Positions 1 to 6,024 of a stretch of 11,222 nt of DNA are shown one piece after another; the first letter of the stretch is position 1; each line of letters starts with the position of its first letter. The position numbers and the translations under genes were made by a program. The notes beneath the pieces are model-generated. The model did no database searches and was not told the origin of the DNA. It saw nothing but the letters and a program-made list of their open reading frames with translations. The stretch is from Opitutaceae bacterium. Lineage in GTDB: Bacteria > Verrucomicrobiota > Verrucomicrobiia > Opitutales > Opitutaceae. The DNA is taken from NCBI GenBank assembly GCA_031282705.1, contig JAITDF010000235.1:1-11222 (forward strand), in the 5' to 3' direction.

Positions 1-1127
1 ACGCGTCCTCGCCGCTCTGGCTCCTGTTTCTCCTCCTCGGCACCTGGCACCTACACAAACTCATCACCGCCGGCGGCGGCGCCGCCATCGCCGCCACCGC
101 CGCCCCCGGCGGCACCGCCGCTGCTGGAACCGCAGCCACCGCTGCCGCAGCCGCCGTCACCGCCGCCGGCCCCGCCGCCGCGGCTGCTGGAAACACCGTT
201 CACGCTTCACCCTTCACGCTTCATCCATCCCTCCTCCCCGCCGCCGGCGCCCTGACGCTTTTCACGCTCACCCTGCTCCTGCTCTTTCTCCCCAAACTCA
301 TCAGCCTCCTCCAAACCCTGTGGCACCGCGGACGCGCCGCGCGCTTCGGCGGACGCGCCCGGCTGCTGGCGGGCGTGCTGGCGGAAATCGTCATCTCCGC
401 GCTGCTCGCGCCGGTGCACATGCTCTTCAACAGCAAATTCGTCGCCGCCACGCTGTTCGGCCAGGGCGTGTCGTGGGTCACGCAACGCCGCGACGCCGGC
501 GGGGACGACGGCGTTGACTGGCGCGAGGCGATACTCACGCACTACCCGCACCTGCTCATCGGCCTCGCGTGGGGCGCGGGCGCATGGCTGCTGCACCCGG
601 TTTTCTTTTGGTGGCTGAGCCCCGTGCTCGCGGGCATGGTTTTTTCTATCCCGCTCTCCATCCTGCTCGGCCAGCCCCGCCTCGGGCGCGCCGCGAAAAA
701 AGCCGGCCTGTTCCTCACCCCCGAGGAGACGGCCCCCCCGCCCGAGCTGGAGAGCCTGCGCGCCAACCTCGAAACCTGCTACAAACACATGCGCCCGCTG
801 GAGCCGTTGCGCGCGGACTACGGGCTGCTGCAAGCCGTGCTCGACCCCTACGTGAACGCCGTGCACGTCTCGCTGCTGCGCCAGCGCGCGCCCGGCGGTG
901 AGTCGCGCGACTACTTCGCCCTCCTGCGCGAACGCCTCCTGCGCGAAGGCCCCGGCGCGCTGGAGCCGAAGGAAAAGCTCGGCCTGTTGCACGACGCCGA
1001 GTCGATGATCTGGCTGCACCGCGAACTCTGGCGCGCCCCCCCCGCCGCGCTGGCCGGGTGGTGGCGCCTCGCCGTCCGCCAATACAACGTCCTCACCGCC
1101 GCGCCCGTCACGGCCCTGTATCGGTGA
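1..1127 (+). CDS. opgH: Glucans biosynthesis glucosyltransferase H, C-terminal part (5' end outside window)
   Basis: The frame is open from base 3 to a TGA at 1125-1127, giving about 374 residues with no start inside the window. It matches the C-terminal half of OpgH/MdoH, the inner-membrane enzyme that polymerises UDP-glucose into the backbone of osmoregulated periplasmic glucans. Family landmarks, recalled and not searched, are SSPLWLLFLLLG at the edge, LLLFLPKLISLL, the HMLFNSKFV segment, an HPVFFWWLSPVLAG membrane span, GRAAKKAGLFLTPEE, and the tail motif LDPYVNAVHVSLLRQR. Hydrophobic spans lie near 3-50, 240-310 and 540-690. The GT2 catalytic domain is outside the window. Oddity: the loop between the first two spans, coded by about 60-260, is expanded with Ala/Gly/Thr-rich low-complexity sequence and carries a heptanucleotide repeat. 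Family assignment is firm; activity cannot be judged from this part. Confidence 0.9.
   Translation, partial: ASSPLWLLFLLLGTWHLHKLITAGGGAAIAATAAPGGTAAAGTAATAAAAAVTAAGPAAAAAGNTVHASPFTLHPSLLPAAGALTLFTLTLLLLFLPKLISLLQTLWHRGRAARFGGRARLLAGVLAEIVISALLAPVHMLFNSKFVAATLFGQGVSWVTQRRDAGGDDGVDWREAILTHYPHLLIGLAWGAGAWLLHPVFFWWLSPVLAGMVFSIPLSILLGQPRLGRAAKKAGLFLTPEETAPPPELESLRANLETCYKHMRPLEPLRADYGLLQAVLDPYVNAVHVSLLRQRAPGGESRDYFALLRERLLREGPGALEPKEKLGLLHDAESMIWLHRELWRAPPAALAGWWRLAVRQYNVLTAAPVTALYR
199..226 (+). repeat. Heptanucleotide tandem repeat (TTCACSC x4) inside opgH
   Basis: Four consecutive 7-bp units read TTCACGC, TTCACCC, TTCACGC and TTCATCC. They lie in the expanded low-complexity loop of the glucosyltransferase. 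Because 7 is not a multiple of 3, gain or loss of one unit would shift the reading frame. The frame is open as written. Confidence 0.8.
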
Positions 1128-1162
1128 GGGCGGCCCGCGGCGATTTCGCCGAAGCCGCCGCC

Positions 1163-1220
1163 GGCACTCCGGAGAACAGCATGACTCCCATACCTCCCAT
1201 AACTCCCATATCTCCCATAG
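1163..1220 (+). repeat. Half copy of the dispersed repeat core (9-bp ATNNCTCCC units)
   Basis: Four 9-bp units (ATGACTCCC, ATACCTCCC, ATAACTCCC, ATATCTCCC) occupy 1181-1216. The preceding bases, GGCACTCCGGAGAACAGC at 1163-1180, align with the reverse complement of the loop of the palindromic element at 10454-10653, where the same order is found: GGCACCCTGAAGAACGCC followed by ATGACTCCC. The opposite arm seen in the 10454 element is absent here. The copy sits between the end of opgH and a truncated glycosyltransferase frame. Confidence 0.7.
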
Positions 1221-1221
1221 T

Positions 1222-1452
1222 TTCATTTCCAACCGCGCCCTGACCGCGTTCCAAGACCTGCTGCCGGGGCTGAAACTCCCGGAATATCACACCGGCTGCC
1301 GCGCCTTCTCGCGCCGCGTGCTGGAGACGCCGCCGCCGCCGGCCAACCCGGACGATTTTATTTTCGACAACCAAAGGCTCGCGCAATGCCACGCGCTTGA
1401 CTTTGACATCGCCGAGATTTCCTGCCCGGCCAAATATTTCCCCGAGGCATCG
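1222..1452 (+). pseudogene. Fragment of a family-2 glycosyltransferase (C-terminal piece)
   Basis: The frame beginning TTC at 1222 reads FISNRALTAFQDLLPGLK, then EYHTGCRAFSRRVLE, DDFIFDNQRLAQC and IAEISCPAKYFPEAS. These segments match the conserved C-terminal part of the catalytic domain of dolichol-phosphate-mannosyltransferase-like GT2 enzymes, where EYHTGYRAFSR, DDFVFDNQ-LAQ and EI.CPTRYF.EAS are typical (recalled motifs). The N-terminal GT-A portion with the DXD motif is missing: upstream of 1222 is the 9-bp repeat. After PEAS the usual SINFRRS continuation is missing and the frame runs into unrelated sequence to a TGA at 1522-1524. I read it as a gene broken at both ends, retaining only about 77 codons. 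An independent short protein is much less likely. Confidence 0.7.
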
Positions 1453-1561
1453 CGGCGGCGGGATGCCGTTCTGGAACCAGTATCTCGGCGGCGGCAAGCC
1501 GTTCATCGCGGACACCAGCTGTGAAAAACAAGGCCGCGGCCGGCCGTGCGCTTATCCTTGA
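1450..1561 (+). pseudogene. Fragment resembling a YfhO-type membrane protein
   Basis: Frame 2 from about 1450 reads a Gly-rich stretch then MPFWNQYLGGGKPFIADTS, starting from the ATG at 1463, and stops at a TGA at 1559-1561. The pattern PxWNxYxxGGxPFxAxxQ is typical of an early extracytoplasmic loop in YfhO-like or GT39/83-like polytopic membrane proteins. After DTS the sequence degenerates. It lies directly behind the glycosyltransferase fragment in another frame, so a deletion probably joined two once neighbouring cell-envelope genes. The match is a single short motif, so the family name is tentative. Confidence 0.35.
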
Positions 1562-1734
1562 AAACACAGGGCGGCGCGCAAAGTCGCGCATGGGCGTTTT
1601 GAAAAACAGGCGGCGGGGGCGGCGGGGCGCGGTCTCTCCGGGGCTTCCGCCGGGCGGGGCGGGCTGCCGGGCGGGGCGGGCTGCCGGGGAGTCATGGGAG
1701 GCGCGGGGAAATCGGAGCGTTGGCGCCGCCCGGC
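1562..1734. other. GC-rich intergenic filler with 17-bp direct repeat
   Basis: No credible coding frame was found. The notable feature is a perfect tandem duplication of a 17-bp unit (GGGCGGGGCGGGCTGCC) at 1652-1668 and 1669-1685. This is the 3' side of the P-II gene on the minus strand. I see no clear stem followed by a T-run that would mark its terminator. Confidence 0.5.
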
Positions 1735-2073
1735 TCAGACCGCCGCGTCGCCGTGTTCGCCGGTGCGGATGCGGACGATGTCGGTCACGGACATGACAAA
1801 AATCTTGCCGTCGCCAATCTTGCCGGTCTTCGCGGCCTTGCTGATGGTGTCGGTGATTTTGGCGACGAGTTCGTCCTCGGCCACGATTTCCATTTTCATC
1901 TTGGGGAGAAAATCCACCGTGTATTCGCTGCCGCGATAAATCTCCGTATGGCCTTTCTGCCGTCCGAAGCCCTTGACTTCGGTGACGGTCATGCCCTCGA
2001 CGCCGATTTCGGCGAGGGCGGCTTTCACTTCCTCCAATTTGAAGGGTTTGATGATGGCGATGATAAGTTTCAT
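1735..2073 (-). CDS. glnB: P-II family nitrogen regulatory protein
   Basis: The product is a 112-residue protein, the usual P-II length. P-II trimers bind ATP/ADP and 2-oxoglutarate and signal nitrogen and energy status to partners such as glutamine synthetase adenylyltransferase, NtrB or AmtB. The T-loop is intact (GRQKGHTEIYRGSEY, residues 37-51) and includes Tyr51, the uridylylation position. It is followed by VDFLPKMKMEIV, the TGKIGDGKIFV ATP-binding signature and the RIRTGE C-terminal motif. No amtB or glnA lies next to it, so glnB versus glnK cannot be decided from context; glnB is used by similarity. It diverges from the PLP enzyme across 333 bp. No Shine-Dalgarno motif precedes the ATG, and I found no convincing sigma-54 promoter. 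Confidence 0.95.
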   Translation of the reverse strand: MKLIIAIIKPFKLEEVKAALAEIGVEGMTVTEVKGFGRQKGHTEIYRGSEYTVDFLPKMKMEIVAEDELVAKITDTISKAAKTGKIGDGKIFVMSVTDIVRIRTGEHGDAAV

Positions 2074-2406
2074 GCGGGAGGTTTTTGATGGTCGGGGACG
2101 GTTGCGGGTGCGTGGGACGCAGGCAAACCCTGCTTCAGCCCGGCCCGCACTTCAAGCCGTGTTTTGCATGCGCCGAAAATTTTTTTGCGCGCGCGGACGC
2201 AACCGCACCGGCGGCATCCCGCCCTTGGTCTCGGACGTTTCCGCGCAACAGGACTGCGCAAGGGTAAAAGGCACGCAGGGGGGCGGGGGCGGCGTGCGCG
2301 ATAACGGGCGGGGGCGGCGGGCGCGATTTATGTTCAACACCGGCGTTGCCAATCGTGCGCGGCCCGCGCACGCTGCGGGGGTCCTTTTCATCCTTCGCCC
2401 ACGACC
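2074..2406. other. Divergent intergenic region (glnB / PLP enzyme) with 25-bp-period direct repeat
   Basis: This 333-bp gap must hold the promoters of both neighbours, but no clear -35/-10 pair or sigma-54 site stands out. It contains a 22-bp repeat unit at 2281-2302 and 2306-2327 with one mismatch (period 25). It also has an 8-bp inverted pair, CGGTTGCG near 2099 and CGCAACCG near 2199, and an AT-rich run (AAAATTTTTTT) near 2180. No coding frame here looks real. Confidence 0.45.
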
Positions 2407-3915
2407 ATGTCCGCACTCGCACACATCCCGCTCGGCCGGCGCATCCCCGCCAGCATCCATGCCGTCTCATGCAGCCTGCCGACCATGCGGGCGGTCATCG
2501 GCTACGAGGAGAAAGACCCCGCGATCACCCTGCTCATGCGCGGCGGCTACCCGCGGTTTGTGCAGCATCCCTTCCTGCGGCGGGCGGCGGAACATGCCGC
2601 CGGCGCGCTCGGGCTGGAGGGCCATCAACTGTGGCTGACCTCGTCGCCGCGCGCCGCCGGGGCGTTGCACGCGTGGCTGGCACCGGCGGAGCCGAGAGCG
2701 CGCGTGGTCGCGCACGAAGGGTTGAACGGCGTGGCGTTTCCGGCCAGCCCGGAGACCTTCGCGCGCGCAAAGACGTTTCTCCAGCACACCGGCGCGATGC
2801 TCTCGTCGCGCGAGGCGGAGGATTACCTGTGGCGCGCCGGGTTGCACGCCGGGCGGCAGGAGGAGGCGGTGTTCGACGGCGACGCGCCGGCCCGGGTGAA
2901 GGGTGTCGTGGGCCGTGCCTTCGGCGCGGGGCCGGACAGGGATGTCTTTTTGACGAACAGCGGCATGAGCGCCGTGCACGCCGCGTTCAGCGCCGCCGGC
3001 GCCGTGCAACGCGCGCGCGGGCGGACGCGCTGGGTGCAGCTTGGCTGGCTCTATCTCGACACCATCGCCATCCTGCAAAAATTCACGCGGGAGCCGGCGC
3101 GCGATTATCATTTCCAAAGCGACGTGTTTGACCTGCGCGCGCTCGGGCGGTTTTTCGCGGAGCACGGCGGCGAGATCGCGGGCGTCATCACCGAGGTGCC
3201 GACCAACCCGCTCATCCAGACGCCCGACCTCGCCGCCATTGGCGCGCTCTGCCGCGCGCATGGCGCGGTGTGCATCGTCGATCCCACCATCGCCTCGCCG
3301 CTCAACATCGACGTGCTCCCGCACGCCGACCTGGCGGTGAACAGCCTCACGAAATTCGCCGCGTGCGAGGGCGACGTGATCGCGGGCGCGGTGGTCGTCA
3401 ACCCGGCGTCGCCGTGGGCGGAGACCTTCCGGCGCGAGGTGCCGGGGTGGCTGGAGCCGCCCTACCCGCGCGACCTCGCGCGCCTGGCCGCGCAGATCGC
3501 GGGCTATCCGGCGCTCATCGCGCGGCTCAACCGCTCGACGCCCGCCGTGGTGGAGTTTTTGGAAAAACACCCGCGCGTGCGCGAAGTTTTCTGGTCGCTG
3601 CATCCCGGTTCGCGCGACAACTATCTGAAACTGGCGCGCTCGCCGGATGCCGCGGGCGGCATGGTGTCGTTCGCCATCGACGGGCCGCTGGACGGATTCT
3701 ACGACCGCGTGCGCCTGCCGAAAGGCGCGAGTTTCGGGATGAACAATTCGCTCATCTCGCCGTTCATCTACCTCGCGCACTACGATCTCGTGACGAGCGA
3801 ATCCGGCCGCGAGACGCTGCGCCGCGCCGGGTTGCCGGTGGACCTGCTGCGCCTGTCCGTCGGCGCCGAGCCGGTCGATGAAATCATCGCCGCGCTGGCC
3901 GAGGCGCTGGGGTAG
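2407..3915 (+). CDS. Cystathionine gamma-synthase-like PLP enzyme, long Str2-type
   Basis: This 502-residue protein belongs to the Cys/Met-metabolism PLP family, which mostly joins activated homoserine to cysteine (transsulfuration) or sulfide. PLP-site landmarks are visible: SGMSA (185-189) for phosphate binding, VDPTIASP with Asp292 facing the pyridine nitrogen, and SLTKF with the Schiff-base Lys316. The N-terminal half is unlike the usual 380-400-residue bacterial MetB. It begins with SCSLPTMRAVIGYEEKD (21-37) and GGYPRFVQHP, closely resembling the start of fungal Str2 cystathionine gamma-synthases (SLPTWEATVGYEEGE in yeast, recalled). The C-terminal FGMNNSLISPFIYLAHYD and LLRLSVGAEPVDEII also fit that subfamily. 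The reaction is therefore probably cystathionine synthesis, inferred. The ATG at 2407 keeps the full conserved N-terminus. It is transcribed alone, divergent from the P-II gene. Confidence 0.85.
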   Translation: MSALAHIPLGRRIPASIHAVSCSLPTMRAVIGYEEKDPAITLLMRGGYPRFVQHPFLRRAAEHAAGALGLEGHQLWLTSSPRAAGALHAWLAPAEPRARVVAHEGLNGVAFPASPETFARAKTFLQHTGAMLSSREAEDYLWRAGLHAGRQEEAVFDGDAPARVKGVVGRAFGAGPDRDVFLTNSGMSAVHAAFSAAGAVQRARGRTRWVQLGWLYLDTIAILQKFTREPARDYHFQSDVFDLRALGRFFAEHGGEIAGVITEVPTNPLIQTPDLAAIGALCRAHGAVCIVDPTIASPLNIDVLPHADLAVNSLTKFAACEGDVIAGAVVVNPASPWAETFRREVPGWLEPPYPRDLARLAAQIAGYPALIARLNRSTPAVVEFLEKHPRVREVFWSLHPGSRDNYLKLARSPDAAGGMVSFAIDGPLDGFYDRVRLPKGASFGMNNSLISPFIYLAHYDLVTSESGRETLRRAGLPVDLLRLSVGAEPVDEIIAALAEALG

Positions 3916-4071
3916 GTCGCGGCCCTGTCGCGGCGCGAAGATGATGATGCCGGCGCCGGCGGGGACGCCGGGGGCGGCGCCGATTTCTTCGAGGCCGGTG
4001 ATGTGCTTGCCGGCCCGGATGAGGCGGTTTTGCCTGTCGGCCGGGAAGCATGAGCGGGTGCTGCGCGGCAT
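3916..4071 (-). pseudogene. Possible truncated minus-strand gene (start region only)
   Basis: On the minus strand an ATG at 4071-4069 is preceded by AGGAG nine bases upstream and by an AT-rich leader, unusual in this window. It opens a frame reading MPRSTRSCFPADRQNRLIRA, then GKHITGLEEIGAAPGVPAG and AGIIIFAPRQGRD. The codons have strongly G/C third positions while using many A/T second positions, as in a real gene. The frame then runs with no stop straight into the antisense of the PLP gene, which is not credible as coding. I read this as the first ~50 codons of a gene that lost its 3' part. I do not recognise the family. The opposite-strand reading looks less protein-like. Confidence 0.3.
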
Positions 4072-4150
4072 GTTCTGTTTCTCCTATTTTGTTGTTGTTA
4101 TCGTTGTTGTGACGGGGAAAGGCGTGCGCGCGGAGGCGGGAAAGGGGCTC

Positions 4151-4423
4151 GTGCCGGCGGGGAGCACGTGCGAGCCGTCGGGCGGCGAAAACATGCCGGC
4201 GGGCGGCGAAAACGTGCCGGCGGGTCGCAAAAGCGTGCCGACGGGGCGCGAAAACGTGCCGACGGGGCGCACGAACATGCCGGCGAGTCGCGAAAACGTG
4301 CCGGAGGGCGGCGAAAACGTGCCGGAGGGTTGCAAAAACGCGACGGCGGGCCGCATGTGCGTGCCGGAGGGTGGCACGAACGTGCCGAAGGGCCACATGT
4401 GCGTGCCGGAGGGCCGCACGCGG
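4151..4423 (+). repeat. 21-bp minisatellite, 13 units
   Basis: Thirteen contiguous 21-bp units start at 4151, 4172, 4193 and so on to 4403. The common form is GTGCCGGMGGGYSGCGAAAAC. Read in frame 2 each unit gives a heptapeptide such as VPAGREN, VPEGGEN or VPTGRTN. That frame is continuous with the nucleosidase downstream, but other frames on both strands are also open, as expected for a unit of length divisible by 3 without stops. Units are diverged, so the array is not freshly amplified. There are no unique spacers, so it is not a CRISPR array. Confidence 0.9.
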
Positions 4424-4545
4424 GGGGTTGGGAGGGGCGCGAGGGGGTCGGCGAGCGGCGCGCGCGAGGGCGGGAGGGGCGCGCGCGAGGGGGAAAGGGG
4501 CGCGCGGGGGAAAGGGGCGCGAGGGGAGCGGGGAGGGGCGCGCAT
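4424..4545 (+). other. G-rich tract with G-quadruplex potential
   Basis: The plus strand carries a dense series of runs of three to six G separated by short GCGC or AAA linkers, with imperfect repetition of the word GAGGGGCGCGCGCGAGGG. It lies between the 21-bp array and the nucleosidase start, so it could fold in the DNA or in the transcript leader. No separate gene is evident. Confidence 0.6.
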
Positions 4546-4582
4546 TGACTCGGGGCGTTTGCCGTCCGCAAAGTGGGGCCTC

Positions 4583-5368
4583 ATGAAATTTGGCATTCTC
4601 GGCGCGCTGCCCCAGGAGGTGGCCTTGATCAAACGCGGCATGACGGTGCGCCGGAGCGTCGTGGCGGGCGGGCGGACGTTTCATGAGGGCGAATGGTGCG
4701 GGCGGCGCATCGTGCTGGCCCTGGCGCGCGTGGGCAAGGTCTCGGCGGCGCTGACCACCACGCTGCTGCTGGAGCGCTTCGGCGTGGAGCGCGTCATTTT
4801 CACCGGCGTGGCCGGCGCGCTCGACCCCGGGCTGCGCCCGGGCGACGTGGTGATCGCCGGGCGGCTCCTGCAACACGACATGGATGCGCGCCCGCTTTTC
4901 CCGCGTTTCGAGGTGCCGCTGCTGGGGCGCTCCGAGTTTGCCGCCGCGCTCGCGCCCGAGGCCGAGGCCGCCGCGCGCGCCTATGTCGCGGGCGCGCTGG
5001 CGGGGGACATTCCGGCGGGGCGGCGGGCGGCCTTCGGCATCGGCACGCCGGCGGTCCGGCGGGGGCTGGTGATCAGCGGCGACCAGTTTGTGGGCGGCGC
5101 CGCGCACGCGGCGGCGCTGCGCGCGTTGCGGCCGGACGCGCTCGGCGTCGAGATGGAGGGCGCGGCGGTGGCGCAAGTCTGCCACGAGATGGGCGGCGTG
5201 CCGGTGGCGGTCATCCGCGTGATTTCCGACCGCGCGGACGGCTCGGCCGCGGTCGATTTCCAGCGGTTCGTCGATGACATCGCCGAATACCTCACCGGCG
5301 GCATCGTGCGCGTGATGCTGGAGCGCGGCATGGACTGCGCCCAAGTCGCGCCCGCCGGCGCATCTTAA
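4583..5368 (+). CDS. mtnN: 5'-methylthioadenosine/S-adenosylhomocysteine nucleosidase
   Basis: The 261-residue protein aligns from its first residue with E. coli MtnN/Pfs (MKFGILGALPQEV versus MKIGIIGAMEEEV, recalled). It hydrolyses the N-glycosidic bond of MTA and SAH, releasing adenine, in SAM recycling; in futalosine-pathway organisms it can also act on 6-amino-6-deoxyfutalosine. Catalytic and substrate residues are in place: Glu12, the VEMEGAAVA segment with Glu190 and Glu192, and Asp216 in ISDRAD. GVAGALDPGLRPGDVVIA is the family core. It is about 30 residues longer than E. coli MtnN because of an Ala-rich insertion near 115-150. ATG 4583 is chosen because homology starts there, although the frame stays open upstream through the 21-bp array. 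Only a weak GGGG lies upstream. Its stop overlaps that of the convergent endonuclease III gene. Confidence 0.93.
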   Translation: MKFGILGALPQEVALIKRGMTVRRSVVAGGRTFHEGEWCGRRIVLALARVGKVSAALTTTLLLERFGVERVIFTGVAGALDPGLRPGDVVIAGRLLQHDMDARPLFPRFEVPLLGRSEFAAALAPEAEAAARAYVAGALAGDIPAGRRAAFGIGTPAVRRGLVISGDQFVGGAAHAAALRALRPDALGVEMEGAAVAQVCHEMGGVPVAVIRVISDRADGSAAVDFQRFVDDIAEYLTGGIVRVMLERGMDCAQVAPAGAS

Positions 5369-6024
5369 GGCGTGTTTGCACCGGCCCGCCCGCCGGCGCC
5401 GCCGTTGAGCGCGCGGCAAATCCCGCAGGTGCGCCCGTCGCAGCCTCGCGCCGTGCAGTGCTCGCGCCCGTAGTAAATGATCCGCAGGTGCAGCGCGTTC
5501 CAGTGCCCGCGTGGGAACACCGCCTTCAAGTCCCGCTCCGTCTGCTCCACGTTGCGCCCGTCGCTCAGCCTCCAGCGGCGCGCCAGCCGGTGGATGTGCG
5601 TGTCCACCGGAAACGCCGGCTCGCCCCACGCCTGCGACATCACGACCGACGCCGTCTTGTGCCCGACGCCGGGCAGCGCCTCCAGCTCCCCGAAGGTCCG
5701 CGGCACCCGCCCGCCGTGGCGCTCCACGAGCAGCCGCGACAGCTCCGAAATCGCCCGCGCCTTCCGCGGCGCCAGCCCGCACGGGCGGATGATGCCCTGG
5801 ATTTTCTCCACCGGCGCGCCGGCCATCGCGGCGGGGTCGCCGGCCAGCGCGAACAATTCCGGCGTCACCGCGTTCACGCGTTTGTCCGTGCATTGCGCCG
5901 ACAGCACCACCGCCACCAGCAGCGTGTAGGCGTCCCGGTGGGCGAGAGGAATCGGAGGATTCGGATAAAGCGCGGCAAGTTCCCGGTCAACAAACGCCCC
6001 GCGCGCGGCCTTGGTCTTGAACAT
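5365..6024 (-). CDS. nth: Endonuclease III (bifunctional DNA glycosylase/AP lyase)
   Basis: The product is a 219-residue base-excision repair enzyme that removes oxidised pyrimidines and nicks abasic sites. Visible landmarks are LSAQCTDKRVN (41-51), the helix-hairpin-helix LPGVGHKTA with catalytic Lys123, and VDTHIHRLARR with Asp141; both residues match E. coli Lys120/Asp138 with a constant offset of 3. The C-terminus has four cysteines at 190, 195, 200 and 203, giving C-x4-C-x4-C-x2-C in place of the textbook C-x6-C-x2-C-x5-C iron-sulfur ligand pattern. The ATG at 6024 is preferred over one 57 codons upstream (6195) because the extra Arg/Pro-rich sequence is not Nth-like and 219 residues is close to the usual 211. 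It is divergent from trxB and convergent with mtnN; the two stop codons share the palindrome TTAA at 5365-5368. Confidence 0.93.
   Translation of the reverse strand: MFKTKAARGAFVDRELAALYPNPPIPLAHRDAYTLLVAVVLSAQCTDKRVNAVTPELFALAGDPAAMAGAPVEKIQGIIRPCGLAPRKARAISELSRLLVERHGGRVPRTFGELEALPGVGHKTASVVMSQAWGEPAFPVDTHIHRLARRWRLSDGRNVEQTERDLKAVFPRGHWNALHLRIIYYGREHCTARGCDGRTCGICRALNGGAGGRAGANTP

Noticed and set aside
207..1232. Long minus-strand open frame opposite opgH, beginning with repeated Trp-Glu-Ile/Leu residues
   Set aside because: It is antisense to a clear OpgH coding frame; its odd N-terminus is just the complement of the 9-bp CTCCC repeat.
2074..2260. Sigma-54 promoter for the P-II gene
   Set aside because: No TGGCAC-N5-TTGC-like pair was found on the minus strand in the gap.
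2467..4071. 534-codon minus-strand frame opposite the PLP gene
   Set aside because: All but the first ~50 codons are antisense to a well-supported enzyme and consist of Arg/Ala/Gly/His-rich sequence typical of GC-rich shadows. Only the start region was kept, as a possible remnant.
4151..4423. Possible CRISPR array
   Set aside because: Units are contiguous 21-mers with gradual divergence; there are no unique spacers and no cas genes.
3884..5893. 669-codon minus-strand frame across the 21-bp array and the nucleosidase
   Set aside because: Antisense to mtnN and out of frame with nth; composition is shadow-like and no domain is recognisable.
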